A stretch of 64,000 nucleotides of DNA from positions 3,596,001-3,660,000 of the forward strand of contig NZ_CP114280.1 of NCBI RefSeq assembly GCF_029635795.1, read 5' to 3'. Below the pieces are notes generated by a model, which saw only the letters and a program-made list of their open reading frames with translations, searched no databases and was not told the DNA's origin. Position numbers and translations under genes: made by a program. Below, in pieces: positions 8,880 through 18,642 of this stretch. The number at the start of each line of letters is the position of its first letter. Within the stretch, counting starts at the first letter, position 1. This DNA is from Dickeya lacustris (lineage in GTDB: Bacteria; Pseudomonadota; Gammaproteobacteria; Enterobacterales; Enterobacteriaceae).

Positions 8880-9686
8880 TCAGACACCGCTGCCGACGTC
8901 TTGCCATGCCTGCCAGAGTTTTAGCCGTTCGCTGTAGATATGCGGCACGACCTCGCTTGCCAGCGGGCCAAAGAAAATGCGCAGCGGCGGTTCATCGGCA
9001 TCAACCACCTTGAGCAGCGCGGGGCCGACGATATCGGGATCGGCGATGGGCATTGAGGTGAAGCTGGCATTCACCGCGCTATGCATGCCCTCGTAAGAGG
9101 CCAACGGCGAGGCGTGTACCGCTGATGCGGAAAAGTCGGTACTAAATGGCCCCGGCTCAACAATGGTGACATGAATGCCAAAGGCGGCAACCTCCTGAGA
9201 TAACGCATCGGCAAAGGCTTCGACAGCGGCTTTCGAGGCGCTGTAGATACCGGTGGACGGGAGTGACGCCAAACCGAGCAGGCTTGAGAGCATAATAATG
9301 TGGCCACCACGTTGAGCGCGCAGGTAGGGTAACGCGGCCTGCGTGACCCACAGTGGGCCCAGCACGTTAGTATCAAACTGGGTGCGCACGTCTCGCTCGC
9401 TAATTTCCTCAACCATGCCGAAAACGCCATAACCGGCGTTGTTGACCACCACGTCCAGCCGCCCGAAATGCGCGTGCGCCTGGTTGACGGCGGCGGTGAC
9501 GGCGGTTTTATCCGTGACGTCTAGCGCTAACGGCAGCAGGGCGCTACCGTAAACCGCTGTCAGGTCGGCGAGCGCGCCGAGCGTGCGCGCCGTTGCCGCA
9601 ACGTTATCGCCACGCTGAAGCGCCGCCTCAGTAAAACGGCGGCCAAATCCACGAGAAGCCCCGGTGATAAACCAAACTTTACGCAT
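8880..9686 (-). CDS. short-chain dehydrogenase/reductase
   Basis: Classical SDR of about 268 residues. It has the cofactor motif TGASRGFGR at the N-terminus, NNAG (VVVNNAGYGVFG), the catalytic Ser in LSSLLG and the YSASK catalytic pair (Y-x-x-x-K). The TGxxxGxG fingerprint with an Arg in the next turn suggests NADP(H). The start is the ATG at 9686, seven bases after AAGGA; the upstream ATG at 9692 is too near it. It lies 225 bases downstream of the ketosynthase gene with repeats between, so it may be a separate transcript. Substrate unknown. Confidence 0.85.
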   Translation of the reverse strand: MRKVWFITGASRGFGRRFTEAALQRGDNVAATARTLGALADLTAVYGSALLPLALDVTDKTAVTAAVNQAHAHFGRLDVVVNNAGYGVFGMVEEISERDVRTQFDTNVLGPLWVTQAALPYLRAQRGGHIIMLSSLLGLASLPSTGIYSASKAAVEAFADALSQEVAAFGIHVTIVEPGPFSTDFSASAVHASPLASYEGMHSAVNASFTSMPIADPDIVGPALLKVVDADEPPLRIFFGPLASEVVPHIYSERLKLWQAWQDVGSGV

Positions 9687-9910
9687 AGACATATCCTTGC
9701 TGTTGCTTTGGTGAGGGTCTGACTGCACCAGACCTGACATAGCGCTGATGGCTGCATGGCCGCGTTACCCCGACCGGTCAATTCACCGGCGTCAATTCAC
9801 CGGTGTTAATGCGCCGTTTTTTTAATCCGCGCTGGTTTTAATGTCTCGGGTTTTAATGTCTTTGGTGTTAATTTCCCTGGTGTTAATTTCTCTGCTTTCG
9901 CTGCGCGTGT
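9687..9910. repeat. spacer with two sets of tandem repeats
   Basis: tcaattcaccggyg is present twice in tandem (9778-9805). From about 9833 to 9897, four imperfect units of the type ggttttaatgtctc / ggtgttaatttccct follow each other. No gene, terminator hairpin or known repeat family is apparent. Confidence 0.65.
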
Positions 9911-11197
9911 TCAATCGGCGTCCCAGCGGCGAAACAGCACGCTGGCATTGACCCCGCCGAAGCCAAACCCGTTTGACAGCGCGTACTGCATCGGCAGTGC
10001 CCGCGCCTGAGCCGCCACCAGATTCAGGCCGCTGGCCAGCGCATCCGGGTGGCTCAGGTTGAGCGTCGGGGGCACGATTTGATGGTGCAGCGCCAGCACG
10101 GTGAAGATAGCTTCAACGCCACCGGCTGCGCCGAGTAAATGACCGGTGCTGGACTTGGTTGAGGTAATCGCGACGTCGGATGGGGCACCGAACAGCGAGC
10201 GAATCGCACTCAGCTCTGCGCGATCGCCGACCGGCGTCGAAGTGGCATGAGCGTTGATGTGCTGAACATCATCGGCGGTGATACCGGCCTGAGAGAGCGC
10301 CAGTTGCATTGCGCGTTGAGCGCCCTCGCCATCCTCCGGGCCTGCGGTTAAGTGGTAGGCATCGGCGCTGGTGCCATAACCGACCAGCTCCGCCAGCGGG
10401 CGTGCGCCGCGCGCCAACGCATGCTCGAGGGATTCGATGACCAGCAACCCGGCGCCCTCGGCCATGACAAACCCGTCTCTCTCGCTGTCAAACGGACGAG
10501 ATGCCTGTTGTGGCCTGTCGTTGAAGGCGGTTGATAGCGCGCGCGCCGCCGCAAAACTGCCGAGGGTGGTGCGGTGCAGCGCGGCTTCCGTGCCGCCGCA
10601 CAGGGCGATATCGGCTTCGCCACTGCGTATCAGCCGCGCGGCATCGCCAATGGCCTGCACCCCGGCGGCGCAGGCCGTTACCGGTGCGCCGAGCGGCCCT
10701 TTGAAGCCATGCGCAATAGAGACATGGCCTGCCGCCATGTTGGCGAGAAACGAGGGGGCGGTAAACGGCGACAACCGGCGCGGCCCGCGCGTATCGGTTG
10801 TACGTACCGCCTCGGCGATGGCGCCAAACCCGCCGACGCCAGAGGCAATAATGGTCGCGGTACGCAGGCGTTGCGACGCTTCGCTGGGGTGCCATCCCGC
10901 CTGATCGAGCGCCTCTTTTGCCGCTACACGCGCAAACTCAATGAAGCGATCCATTTTCTTGCGCTCTTTGGGCGCGATAATATCCTCTGCGTCATAGCCC
11001 GCCTGCGGATCTTCCTGACGGTCTGGTACCCGAGCGCCTATCAACACCCCGGTTCCCTCGGTAAATTCGGCAGGTAGCGTGCGAATCCCCGATTGCCCGG
11101 CCAGCAGACGAGACCACACGACGTCGCTGCCGCAGCCCAATGGCGAGACAATCCCTGTTCCCGTCACGACGATGCGTACCGTATTTCCCGTACCCAT
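9911..11197 (-). CDS. beta-ketoacyl-ACP synthase, KAS II (FabF) type, outside a fab cluster
   Basis: Full-length 428-residue ketosynthase. The catalytic triad is intact: Cys176 in VTACAAG, His317 in INAHATSTP, His353 in STGHLLGAAGG, and the C-terminal GFGFGGVNASV. KAS II enzymes condense malonyl-ACP with acyl-ACP. There is no acyl carrier protein, malonyltransferase or thioesterase nearby. It is instead the last gene of a run with an SDR and an RND pump, which suggests a specialised acyl substrate rather than bulk fatty-acid synthesis. It sits 60 bases downstream of the SDR. GC-rich coding. Confidence 0.88.
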   Translation of the reverse strand: MGTGNTVRIVVTGTGIVSPLGCGSDVVWSRLLAGQSGIRTLPAEFTEGTGVLIGARVPDRQEDPQAGYDAEDIIAPKERKKMDRFIEFARVAAKEALDQAGWHPSEASQRLRTATIIASGVGGFGAIAEAVRTTDTRGPRRLSPFTAPSFLANMAAGHVSIAHGFKGPLGAPVTACAAGVQAIGDAARLIRSGEADIALCGGTEAALHRTTLGSFAAARALSTAFNDRPQQASRPFDSERDGFVMAEGAGLLVIESLEHALARGARPLAELVGYGTSADAYHLTAGPEDGEGAQRAMQLALSQAGITADDVQHINAHATSTPVGDRAELSAIRSLFGAPSDVAITSTKSSTGHLLGAAGGVEAIFTVLALHHQIVPPTLNLSHPDALASGLNLVAAQARALPMQYALSNGFGFGGVNASVLFRRWDAD

Positions 11198-11257
11198 AGT
11201 GTATTTACCTCTAAAAAGTCATCAGCGCGTGTGGCATCAAGTGCGTGGCATCGCGGC

Positions 11258-12070
11258 TTAAAGGCCAAAGGTTTTACGTAAGCTGGCATCCACCGGGCCG
11301 GCGGGCATAAAGCGGCGCAGTTTGCGCAGCAAAGAGGCCTGCCCCGACGGTGTGCGGCGCATCTGCCACGGCCCCAGCGCCGCCTTGACAACGGTGTCGG
11401 CGACGCCCTGCGGGTCAGGCGCATTTTTCACACTGTTGACAATCGCCCGTGACGCCTGCTCCCGCTCACGGGCATAGCTGTCCAGCGGCGCGCCGACCTG
11501 CGGAGCGTTGATGTCGAGATTGGTTCGGGTGAACGAGGGCTCAACCAGCGTGACGCGAATACCAAACTGGCGTACCTCGTGATCCAGACTCTCTGTGAGC
11601 CCTTCCACCGCGTGTTTGGAGGCGCAATACAGCCCCATATAAGGGGCGGGCAGGAAACCGAGTACCGAACTGATATTGACTATCCGCCCGCGCCCTTGCG
11701 CCCGCATGTGCGGCAGCACGGCTTGTACGGTGCGCATGATGCTGAACACGTTGGTTTCAAACAGGGCGTGCGCTTCCGCCGTCGTCGTTTCTTCTACCGC
11801 ACCGACCAGGCTTGTCCCTGCATTATTGATAAGTACATCAATACGTTGTGCCTGCTCAACGATAGACTGAATCCCCCGTTTTACAGCGTCATCCTCGCGC
11901 ACATCCATTTCGATAAGCGTCACGCCGGGTAAGGGAGGGGCCGAGGCGAGGTTGCGCACCGTGCCGAAGACCTTGCACCCTTGGCCGGCAAAGGTCTTGG
12001 CGACGGCGCGTCCGATGCCTGACGATACGCCGGTGACGACAACAACATGGGCTTTATGGGCTTTTGACAT
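11258..12070 (-). CDS. short-chain dehydrogenase/reductase in the efflux operon
   Basis: SDR of 270 residues: cofactor motif [20 protein letters not shown], catalytic Ser (NISSVLG) and Y-x-x-x-K (YCASKHA). It differs from the SDR at 8880 but both belong to the same broad oxidoreductase group. I use the ATG at 12070, preceded by GGAGAAG; the longer frame to 12151 would overlap the permease gene. It begins 40 bases after the RND permease, so co-transcription with pump and ketosynthase is likely. Confidence 0.85.
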   Translation of the reverse strand: MSKAHKAHVVVVTGVSSGIGRAVAKTFAGQGCKVFGTVRNLASAPPLPGVTLIEMDVREDDAVKRGIQSIVEQAQRIDVLINNAGTSLVGAVEETTTAEAHALFETNVFSIMRTVQAVLPHMRAQGRGRIVNISSVLGFLPAPYMGLYCASKHAVEGLTESLDHEVRQFGIRVTLVEPSFTRTNLDINAPQVGAPLDSYAREREQASRAIVNSVKNAPDPQGVADTVVKAALGPWQMRRTPSGQASLLRKLRRFMPAGPVDASLRKTFGL

Positions 12071-12110
12071 CACAACTTCTCCGAAATCAGTTAAAAGCGT
12101 CGATAATCGC

Positions 12111-15100
12111 TCAAGACGCAGGGGTCGGTTTGATTTTGAACCAAATGGCATACATGGCTGGCAGGAACACCAACGTCAGGATGGTTCCGGCCAGCGTGCC
12201 GCCAATTAACGTGTAGGCCAGCGTTCCCCAAAACACCGAATGGGTGAGCGGGATGAACGCCAGAATCGCCGCCAGCGCCGTCAGGATGACTGGCCGGGCG
12301 CGTTGCACCGTGGCCTCGACCACCGCGCGGAACGGGTCTAATCCCGCCTGTTCGTTGTGGTGAATCTGCCCAATCAGGATCAGGGTGTTGCGCATCAAAA
12401 TCCCGGACAGCGCAATCAGGCCGACCAGGGCGTTAATGCCAAACGGCTGCTGGAAAAGCAGCAGGGTCGGCACCACGCCTATCAACCCCAGAGGACTGGT
12501 GGCGAACACCATCACCATCGCCGCAATCGATCGCACCTGCAAAATGATGATAAGCAGCGTGAGGGCTATCATGATGGGGAACAGCGGCAGCATCGCCTGA
12601 GTCGCCTTGGCGGACTCCTCGATAGAACCGGCCTGCTCGATGCGATAACCGGCAGGGAGGTCGTCGATAATCGGCTGTAGCTGTTTCATGACGGCGGTGG
12701 AGACATCCGGCGGTTGCAGCCCGTCGGCGATATCGCCGCGCACGGTGATGGTGAGCGTGCGGTCGCGTCGGCGCAGGATTGGGTCTTCCATACGCACGTC
12801 AACGGTGCCGATTTGCGATAACGGAATACGCTGCCCTGCCGAGCCGACCAAGGTAAAGTCGGCGATTTTGGCCGGGTCAAGACGAATGTCGCCCGCTGCG
12901 CGGCCAATGACCTGCACGGCGCGAATATCTTCACGCACATCGGTCAGCGCGATGCCACTGAGCAGGAATTGCAACTGCGAAGAGACGGAGCTGGAGGTTA
13001 ACCCCACCGCCTGCAAACGGTCTTGATTCAGGGTGAAGTGCAGCGTCGGTACGCGTGACCCCCAATCGGTATTGACAGTGCGCATCATTGGGCTTGCCTG
13101 CATGACGCCTTCAATCTCATGCGCAATCGCGCGCAGCGTGTCCGGGTCTGGCCCCATCACGCGGTAGGCCACAGGGAACGGCGACGGCGGGCCGAATACA
13201 ATCTGGGTTACGCGCACCCGTGCTTCGGGAGCCAGCCCGTCAGCAATCGCTTCGCGCAACCGCAATTTCAGCGCTTCACGCTCCTTGTCGTTACCGGCGA
13301 GTACCACGATTTTGGCAAACGACGGGTCGGGCAATTCGGGCGACATCGCCAGAAAGAAGCGCGGCGCGCCCTGGCCGATGTAGGCTGTCACGATGCGGGC
13401 TTCTTGCTGTTTCGCAAGCCAGGCTTCAACCTTTGCCGTTGCGAGACTGGTTTGCTCGATGGCGGTGCCATACGGCATTTGTACTTCAACCAGCACTTCC
13501 GGGCGATCGGAGGTCGGGAAGAACTGTTTCTTGACCACCGCCATGCCGAGCACCGCCGTGGTAAACAGGCCGATGACCGTTGCGGCGACCAGCCATTTGC
13601 GGGCTATCACCTGCGTCAGCACCTGCCGAAAACGGTTGTAGCGGCGGGTGTTGTAGATAGCCTCGTGCCCCCCTTCGACCGTCTTGATGTCCGGCAGCAA
13701 CTTCACCCCCAGATAGGGCGTAAACGCCACCGCCACCACCCATGAGGCAATCAGCGCGATACCGACAATCCAGAACATGTTGCTGGTGTATTCCCCGGCG
13801 GTAGAGCGGGCAAAGCCATTGGGCATAAAGCCGATGGCCGTCACCAGCGTGCCGGAAAGCATTGGCGCGGCGGTGTGGCTCCAGGCATAGGCGGAGGCCT
13901 TGATGCGGCTGTAGCCCTCTTCCATTTTCACCACCATCATTTCGATGGCGATGATGGCATCATCCACCAGCAGGCCCAGCGCCAAAATAAGCGAGCCGAG
14001 CGTGATACGGTCGAAATTTTTGCCGCTGGCGGCCATGATAATAAACACCACCGCCAGCGTGAGTGGCACCGCTGCGGCTACCACAATGCCGACGCGCCAG
14101 CCCATGCTGACAAAACACACCACCATCACAACGAGTAAGGCGACAAAGAATTTGACCATAAACTCATCGACCGCCGAACTGATGTTGACCGCCTGATCGG
14201 TCACTTTGGTCAGCGTCATGCCCAGCGGTAACGTTGCGTTAATGTCGGTGATTTCTGCCTCGAGCGCTTTGCCGAGCGCCAGCCCGTTCCAGTCATCGCG
14301 CATGACGATGCCAAGCAACAGCGCAGGCTCGCCATTGTTGCGCACCATAAAGGTGGCGGGGTCTTCATAGCCTCGCTCGACGGTCGCGACATCGGATAAT
14401 TGCAATGTGCGTCCCTGTGCGACGATGGGCGTTCTGCGGATTTTTTCCAGATTGTCGAAAGCGCCGTCGATACGCACGAAAATTTGCGGCCCTTTGGCTT
14501 CGATAGAACCCGCTGGCGTCAGCACGTTTTGGCTGTTAAGCGCGGCGAAAATATCCTGCGGCGTGATGCCAAGCGTGGCCAGCCGATCATGGGAAAATGA
14601 AACGAAGATGCGCTCGGATTGCTCGCCGATGATATTGACCTTCTTCACCCCGGCAACGTGCAGCAACTGTTGGCGCAACGCTTCGGCATCGCGCACCAGC
14701 CGCCGCTGGGGTTCACCTTTGGCTTTCAGCGCAAACAGCGCGAATGTGACGTCGGCATACTCATCATTAACCATGGGGCCTATGACGCCAGCAGGCAATT
14801 TCCTCGCTTCATCGCCGAGTTTCTTGCGTGCCTGGTAGAACTCCTCCTGAACTTGCGAGGGCGGGGTGCTGTCCATCAGCGAAACCATGGTGAAGGCCAG
14901 CCCGGGCCGGGTGTAGGTTTCTGTACGATCGTACCAGCGCAGTTCCTGCATACGCTTTTCCAGCGGCTCGGCGACCTGCTCTTGCATCTCCCGCGCCGTT
15001 GCGCCCGGCCAGGCGGTGATAATGGTCATCTGCTTGATGGTAAACGGCGGGTCTTCCGCGCGCCCAAGCTGGAAAAACGCCAGAATACCGGCGACCGAGA

Positions 15101-15176
15101 TAAGGAAAATCAAGAACAGGGTGATGGCGCGCTCGCGTACCGCCAGCGCCGACAGGTTGAAACGGTGTTCGCTCAT
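12111..15176 (-). CDS. RND efflux pump inner-membrane permease (AcrB superfamily)
   Basis: 1021-residue RND permease with an N-terminal membrane helix, two large periplasmic loops and two blocks of helices. The proton-relay Asp pair is present in helix 4 ([15 protein letters not shown]). The N-terminus has [12 protein letters not shown], typical of the non-AcrB branch of drug and organic-compound pumps. It works with the adaptor encoded just upstream, overlapping by 4 nt, and with an outer-membrane factor, most likely that at 17101. It extrudes substrates from inner membrane or periplasm using proton motive force; the substrate is not predictable. Confidence 0.92.
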   Translation of the reverse strand: MSEHRFNLSALAVRERAITLFLIFLISVAGILAFFQLGRAEDPPFTIKQMTIITAWPGATAREMQEQVAEPLEKRMQELRWYDRTETYTRPGLAFTMVSLMDSTPPSQVQEEFYQARKKLGDEARKLPAGVIGPMVNDEYADVTFALFALKAKGEPQRRLVRDAEALRQQLLHVAGVKKVNIIGEQSERIFVSFSHDRLATLGITPQDIFAALNSQNVLTPAGSIEAKGPQIFVRIDGAFDNLEKIRRTPIVAQGRTLQLSDVATVERGYEDPATFMVRNNGEPALLLGIVMRDDWNGLALGKALEAEITDINATLPLGMTLTKVTDQAVNISSAVDEFMVKFFVALLVVMVVCFVSMGWRVGIVVAAAVPLTLAVVFIIMAASGKNFDRITLGSLILALGLLVDDAIIAIEMMVVKMEEGYSRIKASAYAWSHTAAPMLSGTLVTAIGFMPNGFARSTAGEYTSNMFWIVGIALIASWVVAVAFTPYLGVKLLPDIKTVEGGHEAIYNTRRYNRFRQVLTQVIARKWLVAATVIGLFTTAVLGMAVVKKQFFPTSDRPEVLVEVQMPYGTAIEQTSLATAKVEAWLAKQQEARIVTAYIGQGAPRFFLAMSPELPDPSFAKIVVLAGNDKEREALKLRLREAIADGLAPEARVRVTQIVFGPPSPFPVAYRVMGPDPDTLRAIAHEIEGVMQASPMMRTVNTDWGSRVPTLHFTLNQDRLQAVGLTSSSVSSQLQFLLSGIALTDVREDIRAVQVIGRAAGDIRLDPAKIADFTLVGSAGQRIPLSQIGTVDVRMEDPILRRRDRTLTITVRGDIADGLQPPDVSTAVMKQLQPIIDDLPAGYRIEQAGSIEESAKATQAMLPLFPIMIALTLLIIILQVRSIAAMVMVFATSPLGLIGVVPTLLLFQQPFGINALVGLIALSGILMRNTLILIGQIHHNEQAGLDPFRAVVEATVQRARPVILTALAAILAFIPLTHSVFWGTLAYTLIGGTLAGTILTLVFLPAMYAIWFKIKPTPAS

Positions 15177-16279
15177 GGGCGGCCCCCCGCAGCAGCGTCA
15201 GGGCCTGAGACTCTCACCGCTTCGCCTTCATGCAGCAGATGCGCGCCGAGTGCGACAATGCGCTCACCTTGCTGTATTTGCCCGGTGACGCGCGCATCGT
15301 CATCTCCCATGTGTTGGATAGCGACAGGCCGCCAGGCTACCGTTGCCGGTTCGCCATGAATCACCCACACGCCCGGCCCTTTTCCGGCATCAAACACGGC
15401 GGCCAGCGGCACCTGAAAACCCGGCTGCGCGGCGCTTTGCTCAACGGGGATCTGGATTGTCACCGTACTGCCCAGCGGCGCGTTGGCCAGTTCACCCTGC
15501 AGAACATAGCGCGCTTCAAATGTGCGCGTTAGCCGGTCTGCGGTATGGGACAGTTGCCGTAACGTGGCGGGAATACTGACGTCTTCTTTGCCAAAGCGCG
15601 TTGCCAGTGCGCGGGAGCCGATGTCCGGGCGCAGCGTTTCCGGCAATTGGATGAGCGCTTCCCGCTGACCGGCCTGAGCCAGGCGCACCACGCTCTGACC
15701 GGCACTAACCACCTGACCGGGTTCGGCCAGCGTGTCCATAACGATGCCATCGCCATCGGCAATCAGAACGGCGTAACGACTGGCATTACGGGCGACGTCA
15801 GCCTGTGCTTGCGCCGCACTGAGATCGGCTTTGGCTGTGTCAGCGGCCGCTTTGACCTGATCATAGGCTGATGCCGATATCGCACCGGTTCCGCGCAGGC
15901 TGCGATAACGCGCTTCATCTTCAGCGGTTTGTTGCGCCCGCGCCCGGGCAGCGGCTACGGCCTCTTGCTGTGCGCGTGCGGCAAGCTCCAAATCGACAGG
16001 ATCAAGACGCATCAGCGCTTGCCCGCGTTTGACCGCTTGCCCGGTGTCCACCAGTCGCTCCAGCACCTTACCGGAGACACGGAACCCTAACTCGCTCTCA
16101 ACCCTTGCGGCGACGGTTCCCGTGAAGGTGCGTGACTCAATACCCGCCGCCTGAACGATTGCGGCGCGCACCAGCGGCGCTTGAGTGCGTGGATCGGAGG
16201 GTGCTTTTTCGCCGCAAGCGGCCAGCACAAGCGGCAATGCGCAGATGACTGCAAATGAAAGGCGGCTGCGACGAGCCAT
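15173..16279 (-). CDS. RND efflux periplasmic adaptor lipoprotein (MFP)
   Basis: 368-residue membrane fusion protein. It has a lipoprotein signal ending in the lipobox LAAC (Cys about residue 22), a lipoyl half-motif (SGKVLERLVDTGQAVKRGQ), an Ala-rich alpha-hairpin (residues about 100-170), the second lipoyl half (GIVMDTLAEPGQVVSAGQ) and a beta-barrel domain. It bridges the permease and the outer-membrane channel. First gene of the minus-strand operon; its promoter carries the proposed TetR operator at 16327-16350. The ATGA overlap with the permease indicates coupled translation. Confidence 0.92.
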   Translation of the reverse strand: MARRSRLSFAVICALPLVLAACGEKAPSDPRTQAPLVRAAIVQAAGIESRTFTGTVAARVESELGFRVSGKVLERLVDTGQAVKRGQALMRLDPVDLELAARAQQEAVAAARARAQQTAEDEARYRSLRGTGAISASAYDQVKAAADTAKADLSAAQAQADVARNASRYAVLIADGDGIVMDTLAEPGQVVSAGQSVVRLAQAGQREALIQLPETLRPDIGSRALATRFGKEDVSIPATLRQLSHTADRLTRTFEARYVLQGELANAPLGSTVTIQIPVEQSAAQPGFQVPLAAVFDAGKGPGVWVIHGEPATVAWRPVAIQHMGDDDARVTGQIQQGERIVALGAHLLHEGEAVRVSGPDAAAGGRP

Positions 16280-16326
16280 ATAGAGAGTCCCCTTGAGGAT
16301 TAATCAGGAGACTCATCTTTAATCAT

Positions 16327-16350
16327 GTGACCAAATTAGTCAATAGTCAC
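16327..16350. promoter_or_regulatory. proposed TetR operator, adaptor side
   Basis: 24-bp near-palindrome with outer arms gtgacca / tagtcac, 47 bases upstream of the adaptor start. Reverse-complementing the site at 17058-17081 gives the same outer ten bases on the left and eight on the right. Two copies flanking the tetR gene and facing both transport units make it the likely binding site of that regulator. Confidence 0.75.
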
Positions 16351-16371
16351 TTTAATCTGATGCACGTTGTG

Positions 16372-16989
16372 CTAGGGCGACAGGCTGCGCAGCACCAGGC
16401 TGGACAATTGCGCCGGTGCTTCGTCGATGTAATCAAAACTGTGTTGTAGCATCAGCGGGTTGAGGTAGGGGCGGATGACGAGATAAATGGCGGCCGTGGC
16501 TTCATCAAGCGGTGTTTTACGTTCAAAATCGCCGCTCTGTCGCCCTGCCTGCAAGATATCCTGCAACAGTACCTGAATCCGCTCCTCGTAGGCGATCGCC
16601 GATTGCCAGCGTTCGCGCGCCGAGGAGGCGGCTATTTCATACAGTTTCCTGTCCTGAAAAAATAACCGCAGGCTTGATTCGATGATGGCTTTAAACATCC
16701 GGCGCAATTTTTCCGGCGGCCGGTCAGCGTCGTCGATGGCGGCACGCACCTCTTCTTCTATCTTTTTCAGACAGTTGGCGCAAATCATCTCGCCAATAAC
16801 CTGCTTGGATGAAAAGAATTTATAAATATAGGCTTTTGAAAATCCTATTGATTTCGCAAGGTCGGAAACGGTGGTTTTATCATAGCCATACAGCCTGAAG
16901 TGCTCTGTTGCGGCGCTTACTATCTGATCCCGCACATCATGATCGGCCGGGCCCCGGTTCGACACGGGATAAGGGTTTTCTTTACTCAT
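16372..16989 (-). CDS. TetR-family repressor of the efflux locus
   Basis: About 205 residues. The N-terminal TetR helix-turn-helix is clear (IVSAATEHFRLYGYDKTTVSDLAKSIGFSKAYIYKFFSSK, seen in pieces over residues 20-60), followed by a helical ligand domain. It sits between the adaptor and outer-membrane-factor operons, each preceded by the same 24-bp palindrome, so it should repress both and itself. I use the ATG at 16989 from family length; an ATG at 17019 is also in frame, and neither has a good ribosome site. Confidence 0.85.
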   Translation of the reverse strand: MSKENPYPVSNRGPADHDVRDQIVSAATEHFRLYGYDKTTVSDLAKSIGFSKAYIYKFFSSKQVIGEMICANCLKKIEEEVRAAIDDADRPPEKLRRMFKAIIESSLRLFFQDRKLYEIAASSARERWQSAIAYEERIQVLLQDILQAGRQSGDFERKTPLDEATAAIYLVIRPYLNPLMLQHSFDYIDEAPAQLSSLVLRSLSP

Positions 16990-17057
16990 CGTCTGCAATT
17001 GACCCCTGAGGTAATACATGGCAGCAGTTTACCCGTTGACCTCCTCATTGACAACGA

Positions 17058-17081
17058 GTGACTAATTTGTAATATGGTCAC
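17058..17081. promoter_or_regulatory. proposed TetR operator, outer-membrane-factor/tetR side
   Basis: 24-bp near-palindrome beginning gtgactaa and ending tggtcac, between tetR and the outer-membrane factor. It matches the site at 16327-16350 in inverted orientation. It covers an in-frame ATG at 17074, which argues that translation of the outer-membrane factor starts further downstream. Confidence 0.75.
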
Positions 17082-17100
17082 AATTCAGTGCTGTGTCTAC

Positions 17101-18642
17101 ATGGGAAAAAATATGTTACCGAGGCTCCCCTTCATCGCTCTTGCTACGGCAGGCTTGCTCGCCGGTTGTGCCGTTGGCCCGGATTACTCCCGGCCCGACC
17201 TTGCCATGCAGGAGAAATATCTTGGTCAGGCGGCTGTAAATCAACGGCATACGGCGACTGTCACCGAGCAGTCTGGCTGGTGGGAAGCGTTTGGCGACCC
17301 GCAATTAACCCACCTGGTGATGCAGGCCCGGCAGCAAAACCTCTCGCTTGCGCAGGCGGCGGCGCGTGTGATGCAGGCCCGGGCCGGTCTTGGCGCGGCC
17401 AATGCCGCGTTATTGCCTTCCGGCAACGTTTCTGCTCAGGGGAGCCGCGCTTATCAGTCGGTTGAGACCCCGCTTGGCAGGGTGATGAGCGCAACGCCGG
17501 GGTTTGAGCGCTACGGCAATGCTTACGAGGCCAATCTTGGCGTCAGTTGGGAGCTGGATGTATTCGGTGGCCTGCGCCGTGGGCGAGAAGCGGCGCTTGC
17601 CGAGTATCAGGCATCGGAGGCGGGGTTGGCGGCAACTCGCCTGTCGGTGACGGCGCAAACCGCCGATATCTACATCACGATTCGCGGGCTACAGGCTCGA
17701 TTGAGCGTCGCCCGCCAGCAGGTACAAACCCAGCAGACGTTGCTCTCAACCCTTCACCGTTTGTATGAGAAGGGGCTGGCGGCGGAACTTCAGGTGAGTC
17801 AGGCCGAGGGCGCGCTGGCGCAGGTGCAGGCATCCGTACCGGTGCTACAAAATGCGCTGGATGCGGCGATGAACGCTCTGGATGTGATGTTGGGGTCTAC
17901 GCCGGGAACGTATCGCCCGTTGCTGGCAGACGTCCGCGCCATTCCGCTTGCGCCGCCGATAGCCACCGCCGCCTCACCGCGTGACTTGCTGCGGCGCAGG
18001 CCAGATCTCATCGTGGCAGAGCGTCGGCTGGCCGCGTCCAGCGCCGGTATTGGCGTGGCGATGGCCGAGTATTACCCCAAATTTTCTCTCAGCGGGTTGC
18101 TCGGCAGCGCGACAACGGTGTCTGGCGGCAACCTGTTCTCTGGCGCGGCCAATCAATCCTCCGCTGTGGTGGGATTACGCTGGCGGTTATTCGATTTTGG
18201 CCGTATCAATGCGCAAATTAATCAGGCCAAAGGCCTGGAAGCCGAGCGGCTGGCGGCCTATAAGCAAGCGGTGTTGCAAGCGACGGAAGAGGTAGAGAAC
18301 GCGTTTTCGGCGCAACTGAACCGTGAAGCGCAAGCGCAGACGCTGACGCAAGGGGTGGATTCGCTACAGCGGGCGCGGGAGGCCGCCTTTGCCGCCTACC
18401 AGCAAGGCACCGTCAGCCTGATTGAGGTGCTGTACGCTGACGACAGCGTGCTGCGCGCCTCGGATGCGCGCCTGCAGGCGCAAACCGAATCAGCCCGCGC
18501 AGCGGTAGCGGCGTTTAAGGCGCTTGGCGGCGGCTGGCAACCCGAAACACCGCAGCCGTCGTCGCTGGCGATGCGCGGAAATCATGGCGTGGCATCACCT
18601 CAAGAACACGCAACATCGGGTGCGCCGAATGAAAATGAATAA
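17101..18642 (+). CDS. outer-membrane factor lipoprotein, OprM/NodT type
   Basis: About 513 residues from ATG 17101. A lipoprotein signal ends at LLAGC (followed by AVGPDYSRPD, the standard OMF opening). Two outer-membrane-efflux repeats follow, with typical QTADIYITIRGLQARL and RRRPDLIVAERRLAASSAGIGVA (in pieces). OMFs form trimeric channels across outer membrane and periplasm for RND pumps; the partner is presumably the divergent adaptor/permease. ATGs at 17074 and 17113 are alternatives. It overlaps the MATE gene by 14 nt, and the last 30 residues are low-complexity. Confidence 0.9.
   Translation: MGKNMLPRLPFIALATAGLLAGCAVGPDYSRPDLAMQEKYLGQAAVNQRHTATVTEQSGWWEAFGDPQLTHLVMQARQQNLSLAQAAARVMQARAGLGAANAALLPSGNVSAQGSRAYQSVETPLGRVMSATPGFERYGNAYEANLGVSWELDVFGGLRRGREAALAEYQASEAGLAATRLSVTAQTADIYITIRGLQARLSVARQQVQTQQTLLSTLHRLYEKGLAAELQVSQAEGALAQVQASVPVLQNALDAAMNALDVMLGSTPGTYRPLLADVRAIPLAPPIATAASPRDLLRRRPDLIVAERRLAASSAGIGVAMAEYYPKFSLSGLLGSATTVSGGNLFSGAANQSSAVVGLRWRLFDFGRINAQINQAKGLEAERLAAYKQAVLQATEEVENAFSAQLNREAQAQTLTQGVDSLQRAREAAFAAYQQGTVSLIEVLYADDSVLRASDARLQAQTESARAAVAAFKALGGGWQPETPQPSSLAMRGNHGVASPQEHATSGAPNENE

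Noticed and set aside
9071..15359. Many long antisense frames across the SDR, ketosynthase, RND and adaptor genes
   Set aside because: GC-rich coding sequence opens the opposite frames. They lack ribosome sites, have Arg/His/Pro-rich composition and match no family.
18524..18628. Longer N-terminus of the MATE protein
   Set aside because: It lies wholly inside the outer-membrane factor gene and is Arg-rich, unlike any MATE N-terminus.
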